The position numbers and the translations under genes were made by a program. Under the pieces are notes generated by a model. That model worked only from the letters and a program-made list of their open reading frames with translations. It made no database searches and was not told the DNA's origin. A stretch of DNA of 64,000 nt, taken from positions 1 through 64,000 of the IMG/VR virus record IMGVR_UViG_3300047335_000079, one strand, 5' to 3'. Origin of the DNA: a virus. How positions within the stretch are numbered: the first letter of the stretch is position 1; each line of letters starts with the position of its first letter. Positions 8,526-15,986 of the stretch are shown here, in pieces.

Positions 8526-8917
8526 ACCACTACCACTTTCTCTGCGTCTGGGTTTTCAACCCCCATGTGATTGCCGATTTTGCACATAGCGCATGGAGTG
8601 TCCTCGGCGTCAGCGGTGTTCATGCACTGCGAGTCACACGCTTCACAGAAGCAGTTGTACGCAAACTGCGGCTCCTCTGGCTCGTTGAGGTTGGCGCGGC
8701 AGAGGAAGTCGAACCACAGGTTTTTCAAGGCGTGCGCGTAGCCCTTCTTGTAGATCATCGCACGCCAAACCGGCTGGTCCTTGCGGTAGTACAGCGTAAT
8801 GTCAATCTCTGCCTCATCGCGCTTGATGCCCAGGGCCGTGTTGACCATGTTCTCAAACTGCGTGCGCGTCATTTCAGGCGTGTTAGCGATGCCAAGTTTT
8901 TTGCGGTTACTCATCAT
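8522..8917 (-). CDS. Hypothetical protein with C-terminal Cys cluster
   Basis: 131 residues. The N-terminal part (TPEMTRTQFENMVNTALG) is helical. Residues about 88-120 contain NCFCEACDSQC and PCAMCKIGNH, a likely zinc-binding cluster. No family recognised. It is followed by the 26-residue membrane gene with an ATGA overlap and preceded closely by the zinc-ribbon gene at 8927-9106. Confidence 0.6.
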   Translation of the reverse strand: MMSNRKKLGIANTPEMTRTQFENMVNTALGIKRDEAEIDITLYYRKDQPVWRAMIYKKGYAHALKNLWFDFLCRANLNEPEEPQFAYNCFCEACDSQCMNTADAEDTPCAMCKIGNHMGVENPDAEKVVVV

Positions 8918-8926
8918 TTTAGCCCG

Positions 8927-9106
8927 TTACAAGCGGAAAAAAGGTGTGTGAGACAGCAGGGGAACACACGGGCACCGAGTTGCCCACGGCGCGTTCCCAC
9001 CCCCGCATGTAGGGCAACGCCAGCCCGTAGCTCCAAGCGGAGGTGCCGTGTTTGGTGTGTTGATCGTGGGCGTCGCGGGTACGGTGTTGTTAGGCGTGGA
9101 CTGCAT
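8927..9106 (-). CDS. 59-residue zinc-ribbon protein
   Basis: ATG overlaps the 3' end of the polymerase gene by 17 nt in another frame. The first 30 residues are Thr/Pro/Asn-rich and unstructured. Residues 31-50 read GWRCPTCGGGNAPWATRCPC, a CxxC...CxC zinc ribbon like those in many short phage proteins. It fills what would otherwise be a gap between polymerase and the next gene. Confidence 0.65.
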   Translation of the reverse strand: MQSTPNNTVPATPTINTPNTAPPLGATGWRCPTCGGGNAPWATRCPCVPLLSHTPFFRL

Positions 9107-11153
9107 CGTAGTTGTATTTCTCCCCCCAATGGGTGCCGTGCGGTGAGACGGATACTTCCGCTTTGAGCGGGACTTTAATCTGCGGGAAATTCGTCATGTG
9201 CTTTACCACTGCATTCGCTACCGACTCGACAAACTCATCTTCTACGTCAAAGATCAACTCGTCATGAACGGTGCCGATGAACTTAACCGCCGCGTCAGGC
9301 TGATTGTAACTTGGTCCGAAGCGGTCGTCAAGGTCTGCGTCAATGGCGATCATGGCCTCTTTGAGCAGGTCCGCCGCGCAGGACTGAATGAGTGCGTTAA
9401 CGGCGACATAGGACTTGCCGGGGCTGATGATGGAGCGACGACCAAAGAGGTTGTCAACGTAGCCCACACCCTCTTCGCGCTGGCGCTTCTCGACGAGTTG
9501 GCTTGCGCGCTTGGTGAACTGACGCACCGATGGGAACGCTCGTTTGTACGTTGCGATGAGTGTGGCCGCGAGGTCCGTGAGCACATCACCCTCAGGGCGC
9601 ACACCGGGCTTGAGAGTAGCCAGCGCCTCCAGGGCTTGCGCGGTCGTCATGGGCTCACCCCCAGAGTCACCTGCGCGAAGTGAATCTGCCACCCGGTCGA
9701 CACCACCGCCGTAGAGGATGGTAAACGACAGCAGTTTACCAAACGACCGCTGTTGTTTCATTTCTGGCGTCAACTCACCACGAAACGCCGCTTCTAACTG
9801 CGCGGGCGTCCACGAAAACATCATCGCCGCGACAACAGAGTGAGGGTCTTGGTCTTTTTCAAAGGCTTCGAGAAGCACGGGGTCGCGTGCGTACTCTGCG
9901 AACAGGCGCATTTCAATAGCGCTCAAGTCAACGAACACAAGCGTTCGACCGGGCTCTGCTTCAACGAGCGAGCGAGCGTGGGTCCACGGCTGGTCGGGGA
10001 CAAAGCGTGAGAGGTTCTGCAACTGCGGGGCTTCCGAGGAGAAGCGGCCCGTGCGCGCGGCGGATTGGTTATAGGTTGAATGCACGCGGTTTGACGCCGT
10101 AAGCGCAGCTTCAAACTCGTTGCACTTATCCAGACACTTGACCCAGCGCCGAATGTTGAGCAAAGGCTCACGCACGGTTTCATCGGGAATATCGCGCAGC
10201 GCAGATTCGTCCGTGGACGGGGCTCCAGACGGTGTGGTATGGGTGCCAATCGGAAAGCCTCGTTGGGTATAGAGGTACTCACCGAGTTGCTGTGAGGAGC
10301 CTGGGTTGACTCCGGGGGCAATGTCCATGAACAGCGAAGTGTTTTCACCGATTTCAAACTGGGCTTGGGCTTTGAGGCGCGCGAGCGTGGTGACATTGAC
10401 CGGCCACCCCATGCGCTCCATTTCAAGTACGACCGCGCAGAGCTTGTGCTCACGCTCGGCGGTGCGCTTGAGCCCTTCGGATGCTTCGATAAGTGGCACC
10501 AGCGCCTCGCGGGCATAGGCCGTAAGCACGGTGTCTTGCGCGGCATACGGCACCATGATTTCAGGTGGAACGTGCGAGTAGTTGGGCTCGAACGTAATGA
10601 CGTACTTGCCGCCAACGCGCTCGCGCTCACGGTGCGAGGACAGCCAGGCCTTCACCGCGCGCTCCGGTCCCACCACGTCGATGCGTGACTCTTCGGGAAT
10701 GTACTGTTGCGAGGCAATTTTGAGTCGCGCTGACTGATGGGGCGTGGCGATGCGCTGAAGGAGCATGGCGTCGGTGAACTTGAGGTTGGACCACAAGGGG
10801 TCAAAGGCAAATCCTTCGCGGGCCATCGCGGCGTCAAACTTGAGGTTCCAACAGGTAATGTCGATGCTGTTGTTTGCGAGTTCAGCGAGCGTTCGACCCG
10901 CAAGGTCAGGTTCACCATAAGTGAAGAACGCACACTGCGTGTTGGGTGAGAACGTCGCCATGAATGGGCGGTCACCCGTTGACCAACGAAGCCCCGTCGT
11001 TTCGGTGTCAAAGCAACAGTAGCCCGATTCGCGCGCGAGGTTAAGCAACTCAACGATTTGGTCCAGCCCCGTAATCTCGACAATCGGAAAAGGTGACGAG
11101 AAGAGTTGGACGTTACTTGACACTCGCCGGCCACCCCGTGCCGTAGTCGGCAT
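9090..11153 (-). CDS. Family A DNA polymerase with 3'-5' exonuclease
   Basis: 687 residues. Exonuclease motifs: CFDTETTGL (Exo I), CWNLKFDAAM (Exo II), YAAQDTVLTAY (Exo III). Polymerase motifs: VFVDLSAIEMRLFAEYA (motif A, a variant of DYSQIELR), RSFGKLLSFTILYGG (motif B with the catalytic Lys and YG) and TVHDELIFDV (motif C, HDE). No 5'-3' exonuclease domain is present, as in T7-like and many other phage enzymes. It replicates phage DNA, presumably with the DUF927 helicase/primase at 19.2 kb. ATG at 11153 overlaps the upstream gene; a GTG about 30 nt downstream is an alternative start. Confidence 0.95.
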   Translation of the reverse strand: MPTTARGGRRVSSNVQLFSSPFPIVEITGLDQIVELLNLARESGYCCFDTETTGLRWSTGDRPFMATFSPNTQCAFFTYGEPDLAGRTLAELANNSIDITCWNLKFDAAMAREGFAFDPLWSNLKFTDAMLLQRIATPHQSARLKIASQQYIPEESRIDVVGPERAVKAWLSSHRERERVGGKYVITFEPNYSHVPPEIMVPYAAQDTVLTAYAREALVPLIEASEGLKRTAEREHKLCAVVLEMERMGWPVNVTTLARLKAQAQFEIGENTSLFMDIAPGVNPGSSQQLGEYLYTQRGFPIGTHTTPSGAPSTDESALRDIPDETVREPLLNIRRWVKCLDKCNEFEAALTASNRVHSTYNQSAARTGRFSSEAPQLQNLSRFVPDQPWTHARSLVEAEPGRTLVFVDLSAIEMRLFAEYARDPVLLEAFEKDQDPHSVVAAMMFSWTPAQLEAAFRGELTPEMKQQRSFGKLLSFTILYGGGVDRVADSLRAGDSGGEPMTTAQALEALATLKPGVRPEGDVLTDLAATLIATYKRAFPSVRQFTKRASQLVEKRQREEGVGYVDNLFGRRSIISPGKSYVAVNALIQSCAADLLKEAMIAIDADLDDRFGPSYNQPDAAVKFIGTVHDELIFDVEDEFVESVANAVVKHMTNFPQIKVPLKAEVSVSPHGTHWGEKYNYDAVHA

Positions 11154-11778
11154 AATACAGTTCGTTTACAACCGCAGGTGCGTGGTTGCGGTCACCCCGG
11201 ATAGCCGCATAGACGGGCCGAAGTCCCGCGATGGAGTAGTCGCCTACAAGACCACCGCCGAAGAGCTCTTTTGCGGCAAGTTTGAAGTCAATCGGCATCG
11301 GTGATTCCAGAGATTTCACACCCGCATCATAGCACACAAAGTTCAGCGCCGCTTTGTGGTTCTCGGGCTTGAGGTACACCTCACCAATTTGCAAGACGAG
11401 CGCGTCAAAATACACCTTGTGCGAGCCTGCATAAATAGCCGCGCGGTAGGAGTAGCGTTGCATTTCTTCAACGAAGTTGGACCATCCGTCACAGTAGTCG
11501 AGTTGAACGACCGACGCGAGCTTATCCCCATGCTCAAAGAAATGCTGGTGCGGTGATGGCAACTCTAAAGCATCTTTGAAACCTTGCACGTAGTTCACGG
11601 GGCGGTTGCGCGAGGCGACGAGGTTGTACTGCGGCTCTTTGATGATGAGTTGCAGGCCAACGATTTCGGAATAGTTCGGAGAGCCAATAGTGCGGTACTG
11701 TGGCTCCAGAAGCGTTCGGATAAGGGAGTAGTAGGCTAGACCGCAGGTGCGGCCATAAAGTTCAGCGCCGACATTCAT
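11113..11778 (-). CDS. Possible thymidylate synthase-like protein (divergent)
   Basis: 221 residues. The segment EIVGLQLIIKEPQYNLV followed by RNRPVNYVQGF recalls the N-terminal third of thymidylate synthases, and VYFDALVLQIGEVYLKPENH could match the dimer-interface strands. The usual PCH catalytic motif is not obvious. Overlap with the dTMP-kinase-like gene (ATGA) and closeness to the polymerase favour nucleotide metabolism, either dTMP synthesis or a base-hydroxymethylating relative. A structure-based search would be needed to settle it. Confidence 0.4.
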   Translation of the reverse strand: MNVGAELYGRTCGLAYYSLIRTLLEPQYRTIGSPNYSEIVGLQLIIKEPQYNLVASRNRPVNYVQGFKDALELPSPHQHFFEHGDKLASVVQLDYCDGWSNFVEEMQRYSYRAAIYAGSHKVYFDALVLQIGEVYLKPENHKAALNFVCYDAGVKSLESPMPIDFKLAAKELFGGGLVGDYSIAGLRPVYAAIRGDRNHAPAVVNELYYADYGTGWPASVK

Positions 11779-12410
11779 CGAGGAAGTATCACATCGACGT
11801 AGACGGGAATCTCTTTTTCCGTCGCAACTTTGGTAGCCACTTCTTTTTCAACTTCTCTCATTGTACGTGGCACTTTGGGATACGAAATCGCCGCGAGGAG
11901 ATCATCGCAGTGTGCATCTAAGAAATGCTCGGGCGTACAGCGCGAGGAGTCATATGTCAGCACCCGCGCGGCGTTGGCGTCACGAATGGCATCAAAGAAG
12001 CGACGGTACCGCCGCGCGGTGTCAATAAGCGTGGTCGGGTTGATTTGCTCTGCCTCATCACCATTGGCTGCGTAGCGAGCTAAGATAACGTCGTCAGGCG
12101 CATCCGCGTGGATGAGAACGGAGTCGGTGTGGCGCAGATACGCCATGAAGGTGAGAAGGTTGAGAAACGTGTTGGGCTTTTGACTCGGCCAGATGGGTGC
12201 ATACGCATAGTTGGAAATAACGAGCCTGTCAAAGACGAGATCGTTGCGGTGCTCAAATTCGGACAATATGCGTGTGGCCTGTGCCCAATCCCCGCGTTCG
12301 TCAGGAGCACTCATATGAACGTAAGGCACGGCAAAACGACGCGACAGGTACTCTGCCAACGTCGTTTTCCCTGTGAGATCACAGCCCTCTAATACGATCA
12401 CTCTTCCCAA
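11775..12410 (-). CDS. dTMP kinase-like P-loop nucleotide kinase
   Basis: 211 residues. Walker A is LEGCDLTGKTTLAEYLS near the N-terminus. LVFDRLVISNYAYAP supplies the DR(Y/H)-type motif of thymidylate kinases, and LIHADAPDDVILARYA the LID-proximal strand. It likely phosphorylates dTMP or another dNMP for phage DNA synthesis. It overlaps the upstream small gene by 13 nt and the downstream gene by 4 nt. Confidence 0.75.
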   Translation of the reverse strand: MGRVIVLEGCDLTGKTTLAEYLSRRFAVPYVHMSAPDERGDWAQATRILSEFEHRNDLVFDRLVISNYAYAPIWPSQKPNTFLNLLTFMAYLRHTDSVLIHADAPDDVILARYAANGDEAEQINPTTLIDTARRYRRFFDAIRDANAARVLTYDSSRCTPEHFLDAHCDDLLAAISYPKVPRTMREVEKEVATKVATEKEIPVYVDVILPR

Positions 12411-12610
12411 ACCTCTTCGAGTCTGTTAAGGGCATCCCGCAGTGAACTTGCGTAGACCCCCACGGGGGGTGCTCCTGGAATGCTAAGACGAACCCAGTTT
12501 CGATTCCGAAACCCCGCCGTAGCGGTTAGCGTGACCCCCCCACAAGAAGAGATATGGACGATGCGCTCGTCAGTGACTTTGACGATAGGTTCTTCTGCGT
12601 AAACCGGCAT
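12398..12610 (-). CDS. Small hypothetical protein
   Basis: 70 residues, predicted beta-rich: HISSCGGVTLTATAGF and WVRLSIPG, then a C-terminal helix RDALNRLEEVWEE. No family recognised. It shares one nucleotide with the upstream gene and overlaps the kinase gene start. Confidence 0.55.
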   Translation of the reverse strand: MPVYAEEPIVKVTDERIVHISSCGGVTLTATAGFRNRNWVRLSIPGAPPVGVYASSLRDALNRLEEVWEE

Positions 12611-13440
12611 TAGAAGCCCGGTGCGTCGAGGTCGTCGTGCTTGTGGAACGACGACTCAAAAGCGTCCTCGTCGGGGATGCCCTGGAGTTTGTCCTGGACG
12701 GCTTTCATATCCGTGTACATCTTGCGAAGGTACGAGAACGAAGCCGCGTCGGGCACCATGCCGTGACGGGAGAACTTCGGCACAAAGTACGTGCCCTTCT
12801 CCGATGCAATCCGGTTGGACTCCATCTTGTACACCGATGCAAACAGCGGGGCTGGCTTGCCACCGATACGAAGCATCGACGCCATCGTGACCAACTCTTG
12901 CGCGGCGGGCGTGGCCGTGCGCTTGGCGGAGTACAGCACGGGCGAGGTGTTCAGCAGCTCTTCCGCGATGTTGGTGGGGTCTTTGATGGGCATGAGCAGG
13001 ATGTTCATGAACAGCGTGCACAGCGGCGGAACGCCATCCACCCATTTGGCCAGCGGACACGCCGCGCAGTTGCCGCCCGCGTGACGTGCGTCTTTGTTGG
13101 AGCCATGGATGCCGTCCGAGGACCGACACTCAATGGGGGCTGAGATATCGGACTTCGCGGCCCACTGTGTGCGCGAGCGCCAATAGAACAGACCCGCGAA
13201 GTACAGGCTTCGACCGTAGTTTTCTTTGGTCGTTGCGTTGACGATGTTGCCCGACTGATAGCCCTCTTCGTTAGAGAGCGGTGAGGTCGGCTGGAGCAGG
13301 GTGAGGCGCGGGATGACGAGTTCGTCAGCACCGACGTTTTCAAGACCCTCGGCACCAATGCCTCCGATGAGGGCTTCGAGTTCGGCGTCGAGTGCGAGGG
13401 GGTTCTCCGCAATGACTGCGGGCGACTTGGTGGTTGCCAA
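12610..13440 (-). CDS. Conserved phage protein, possible ssDNA-binding/recombination factor
   Basis: 276 residues from a TTG codon preceded by TTGGAGAACTAAA. Features: IPRLTLLQPTSP near residue 45, YFAGLFYWRSRTQW, a Cys cluster (CRSSDG, then GNCAACPLAKW and a later PPLC) that could hold a metal ion, and a soluble C-terminal half. Proteins of this layout occur in phage replication modules and may bind ssDNA, but no diagnostic fold motif is visible. The promoter TTGTCA-18-TATACT lies just upstream. Confidence 0.5.
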   Translation of the reverse strand: MATTKSPAVIAENPLALDAELEALIGGIGAEGLENVGADELVIPRLTLLQPTSPLSNEEGYQSGNIVNATTKENYGRSLYFAGLFYWRSRTQWAAKSDISAPIECRSSDGIHGSNKDARHAGGNCAACPLAKWVDGVPPLCTLFMNILLMPIKDPTNIAEELLNTSPVLYSAKRTATPAAQELVTMASMLRIGGKPAPLFASVYKMESNRIASEKGTYFVPKFSRHGMVPDAASFSYLRKMYTDMKAVQDKLQGIPDEDAFESSFHKHDDLDAPGF

Positions 13441-13471
13441 TTTAGTTCTCCAAGATTGAGGTTGGGAAGTT

Positions 13472-13501
13472 AGTATATCACAGACTAGAGGTCGATGACA
13501 A
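13472..13501 (-). promoter_or_regulatory. Promoter TTGTCA-18-TATACT (leftward)
   Basis: On the minus strand -35 TTGTCA (13496-13501), an 18-nt spacer ending TGTGA, and -10 TATACT (13472-13477). It lies at the 3' end of the metallophosphoesterase gene, 32 nt upstream of the TTG start of the gene at 12610-13440, so transcripts from here have a leader with a GGAG ribosome-binding site. Confidence 0.6.
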
Positions 13502-14228
13502 TGGGTTTGTTGAGCGGAACATATGAATTGGTGTTCAGGGCGGCGTTGACGAACGTGGTAGGCTCACCGCCATGACCGTCGAGAGGTAGGTCGATGTTGC
13601 CGTAGCCCGCGTGCAGATGCCCAAAGACGTGCAGGCGGAGTTGTTTTAAGTCCTCGATGCGCGTCCGCAAAAGGTAGTCACCAGCGCGGTTGTCGCCCTG
13701 GTGCCTGTGTTCAAAGTCAACAATGTCAAGGATGCCCCACGGCGGGGTGTGGGTGACGAGGATATTGGTGTCAAGGGGAATGGTCGCCCATCGCATTTTG
13801 GCTTCCTGGCGACCTTTTTCACTGTCACTGAACTGAAATGCCCAATCCCCGAATGCTGGTTGCCACGGTGAGCCATGCACTTTGTACTTACCGACCATCG
13901 TTGAGCGGTCGATGAGCACGTCAATGTCAGGAAACTCTGCCAGCAACTCTTGCACCGAAATTGGGCGGTCAATTCGCCAACTACGAAAAATATGACCGTC
14001 CTTAAAGCGTTCGTCAAAGAAGAAATCGTGGTTACCCGGCACCACGATCTTACGACGATGTGGCAAAGCAGAGATTGCTTTCAACTCCGCGCGCACTTCT
14101 TTGAGAACCCCCGTGAACGTGAGATCGCCCGCATGAATGAGAACGTCGCCGTCAGGAACAACAATCGGAACGCCGTCCTGGGGTTTTGACAGCATCGTGT
14201 GGCTGTCACTGATGGCGACAATTTTCAT
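13485..14228 (-). CDS. Calcineurin-like metallophosphoesterase
   Basis: 247 residues with the full metal-binding signature in order: ISDSH (D-x-H), HAGDLTF (GD), VPGNHDFFF (GNHD), VTHTPPWG (His) and FGHLHAGYG (GHLH). Binuclear metal centre hydrolysing phosphomonoesters or diesters; phage members act on nucleotides, RNA 2',3'-cyclic ends or signalling molecules. The substrate cannot be read from the sequence. It is packed between replication genes and abuts the Gp157-like gene. Confidence 0.85.
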   Translation of the reverse strand: MKIVAISDSHTMLSKPQDGVPIVVPDGDVLIHAGDLTFTGVLKEVRAELKAISALPHRRKIVVPGNHDFFFDERFKDGHIFRSWRIDRPISVQELLAEFPDIDVLIDRSTMVGKYKVHGSPWQPAFGDWAFQFSDSEKGRQEAKMRWATIPLDTNILVTHTPPWGILDIVDFEHRHQGDNRAGDYLLRTRIEDLKQLRLHVFGHLHAGYGNIDLPLDGHGGEPTTFVNAALNTNSYVPLNKPIVIDL

Positions 14229-14708
14229 TTATGCTCTCCGTAGGTTGACGGACTTGTCGTAGTAGATGGACACGACAGATTCGTCGGGGATGGGCTCACC
14301 CGTTTCCAAGCGCTCTTTGATGAAGCTCTTGAGCGTCTGCGGATGGACGCCAACTTTCACGATCTCCGGCGCAAACTCGCGCGCCCATTCCAGCAGGGCA
14401 TCGGGGTCTTTGACGGACGGGTACAAGGACGTGTGCTGGTATGCCAGGCCAATGCCTTCGACGCGGATGTTCTGGATGCCCGAGGCCTCCATGAGTTCAA
14501 GCGCGATCTTGGTGTAGTGCTCGATTTGCTTGTTGACTGATTTCAACTCTGCTTCGAGCGTGGCCTTTTTGTCTTTCTCGGCACGCAGTTGCCCAATGAC
14601 CTCTTTGATTCCAGGCAACTCCGTTGCGTCAACGGTCAGTTCGGCTTCGCCCAACGCCTCGGTGGTCTCGGCGATGAGGGCTTCGAGTTCTAAGGAGGTG
14701 TCAGCCAT
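14229..14708 (-). CDS. Siphovirus Gp157-like / host-nuclease-inhibitor-like protein
   Basis: 159 residues from ATG 14708, which overlaps the end of the upstream gene by 8 nt. The N-terminal 70 residues form a coiled coil (LRAEKDKKATLEAELKSVNK). The rest has EASGIQNIRVEGIGLAYQ, LLEWAREFAP, GVHPQTLKSFIKERLETGE and VSIYYDKSVNLRR, the arrangement of Gp157-type proteins that accompany phage recombination/replication genes. Role probably in DNA metabolism or protection; biochemical function unknown. Confidence 0.65.
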   Translation of the reverse strand: MADTSLELEALIAETTEALGEAELTVDATELPGIKEVIGQLRAEKDKKATLEAELKSVNKQIEHYTKIALELMEASGIQNIRVEGIGLAYQHTSLYPSVKDPDALLEWAREFAPEIVKVGVHPQTLKSFIKERLETGEPIPDESVVSIYYDKSVNLRRA

Positions 14709-14904
14709 GAAAGGCAGCTTTCCACGAAAAGACGGCCTTACCCGAACTATCATGAGCGATGTGCCAGGCATCATGGGTGGCGGGTTCAAGCGTGCAGATA
14801 AAAGTTTTGAGGTTTGGGGTCGTGTGCAAGTGGCCGCACGCCCGACCATCTTCTCGGACAAGCTCAGCAATTTCGGCTGGCTTAAGTGTGTTCTTTGTAC
14901 TCAT
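14701..14904 (-). CDS. Small Cys/His protein, leaderless gene
   Basis: 67 residues. The C-terminal half contains CGHLHTTPNLKTFICTLEP and THDAWHIAHD, a Cys-x-His...Cys...His...His arrangement like the modules repeated in the large amidoligase at 36-38 kb. The start ATG lies only 6 nt downstream of a consensus -10 (TATAAT), so the mRNA is probably leaderless. Opens a leftward transcription unit. Confidence 0.6.
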   Translation of the reverse strand: MSTKNTLKPAEIAELVREDGRACGHLHTTPNLKTFICTLEPATHDAWHIAHDSSGKAVFSWKAAFHG

Positions 14905-14910
14905 GGCGTC

Positions 14911-14940
14911 ATTATACCACGCCGAGCTTCACGTAGTCAA
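14911..14940 (-). promoter_or_regulatory. Strong promoter TTGACT-18-TATAAT, leaderless start
   Basis: Minus-strand -35 TTGACT (14935-14940) and extended -10 GTGGTATAAT (hexamer 14911-14916) with an 18-nt spacer. Only 6 nt separate the hexamer from the ATG at 14904, so transcription should start at or next to the start codon. Confidence 0.75.
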
Positions 14941-15628
14941 GATAGAAATTGTAAACACTCATACCGTACCCAAAATCACCCTTGGTGGCATCGGTTGCGC
15001 GTTCCAAAGCGCCGGTTTGGCCAGAGTTATAGGCCTGGAAGCCTAGCACCGTGGCCGATGGGTAGAGCACCTTGGTGCCTGCGGCTTTGAACTTTGCGTC
15101 CTGCTCGGACGCCCATTTCAAGTTATTGGCCACAAACTGTGCCATCGCAGGCACAGCCCAGTTGGGGTCTTGGCCCTTTTCGACCATTTGGTCCACGCTT
15201 AGACCTTGAAACTCAGGTCGCGCGGCGAGGCCCGCGCCGGAGAACTGGGCGATGCCAATATCGGTGTGCTTGAAAATCTCAAGCGGAGTTTCACCTGCGG
15301 GGTAGTGGTTTTCGTTGTTGGGGTCGGTAGCGAGCGGGTCGAAGCGGCTCTCTTGGCGCATTTGGGCTGCGAGCATGCGAACGTCCAGACCGTAGTCTTT
15401 CGCCGCTTGGCGCATCAGTGGAGCGATCACTGCGGCTTGCGCGGCGGTGACTTTGTGAATAGTGCCGCCCGAGCCTTTGAAGGGGCCTTCGTTGACGGAC
15501 TCTTGGACGATGAGCGTTTCGAGGGTTGTTCCGGTCGGGTCTGTAACCACTTCAATCTCCGATTTAGCAAGCCCGAAGGCGGTGACGAGCCAGCCGATGG
15601 CTCCGAGAACTACTTGACCGAGTTTCAC
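14912..15628 (-). CDS. Lytic transglycosylase-like protein with N-terminal signal/anchor
   Basis: 238 residues. Hydrophobic N-terminus LGQVVLGAIGWLVTAFGLA, then a domain with LDVRMLAAQMRQESRFDP (catalytic Glu of SLT-type enzymes in the ES motif), DIGIAQFSG and VLGFQAYNSG, matching the goose-lysozyme/SLT fold. It probably cleaves glycan strands at the cell wall, during DNA entry or lysis. Placement inside the replication block rather than the tail or lysis block is unusual. The 3' end abuts a strong promoter on the same strand. Confidence 0.7.
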   Translation of the reverse strand: MKLGQVVLGAIGWLVTAFGLAKSEIEVVTDPTGTTLETLIVQESVNEGPFKGSGGTIHKVTAAQAAVIAPLMRQAAKDYGLDVRMLAAQMRQESRFDPLATDPNNENHYPAGETPLEIFKHTDIGIAQFSGAGLAARPEFQGLSVDQMVEKGQDPNWAVPAMAQFVANNLKWASEQDAKFKAAGTKVLYPSATVLGFQAYNSGQTGALERATDATKGDFGYGMSVYNFYLDYVKLGVV

Positions 15629-15978
15629 GCTGGTGCCTCTTCGCGGTAGAACTGCTCGACGTAGCCGTCGAGGCGGCGCGCGATGTACTTGTTGATGCCC
15701 GCATGGAAAAGAAGCACGTTAATCGACTCTAACCCATAGGTCTCTTTGAGCACACACAGCGCGATGCCGGTGAGCACGGGCGAGCCTGACAAAAGCAAGT
15801 AGTCGTACTCGGGATGGAAGTTTTGAAGTTTTTCGGCAAACTCCGCTGTTATCTGAGAGGTGTCGAAGATATTGACTCGTCCCTCTGACAGATGCACCAT
15901 TGGATGTGGGGAGAACTCATGGGCGGCATCGTAGGAGTGCCCTGCGGCGTTGACGACATAGATGGTTGGCTTGTGCAT
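15625..15978 (-). CDS. Conserved hypothetical phage protein
   Basis: 117 residues with a Rossmann-like alternation: TIYVVNAAGHSYDAA, RVNIFDTSQ, YDYLLLSGSPVLTGIAL and SINVLLFHAGINKYIARR. Such short proteins recur in phage genomes beside helicases, function unknown. It overlaps the downstream gene by 4 nt. Confidence 0.6.
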   Translation of the reverse strand: MHKPTIYVVNAAGHSYDAAHEFSPHPMVHLSEGRVNIFDTSQITAEFAEKLQNFHPEYDYLLLSGSPVLTGIALCVLKETYGLESINVLLFHAGINKYIARRLDGYVEQFYREEAPA

Positions 15979-15986
15979 TTCTTTCC

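Noticed and set aside
12637-13143. 168-codon plus-strand ORF
   Set aside because: Antisense to the conserved gene at 12610-13440; biased toward Arg, His and Gly.
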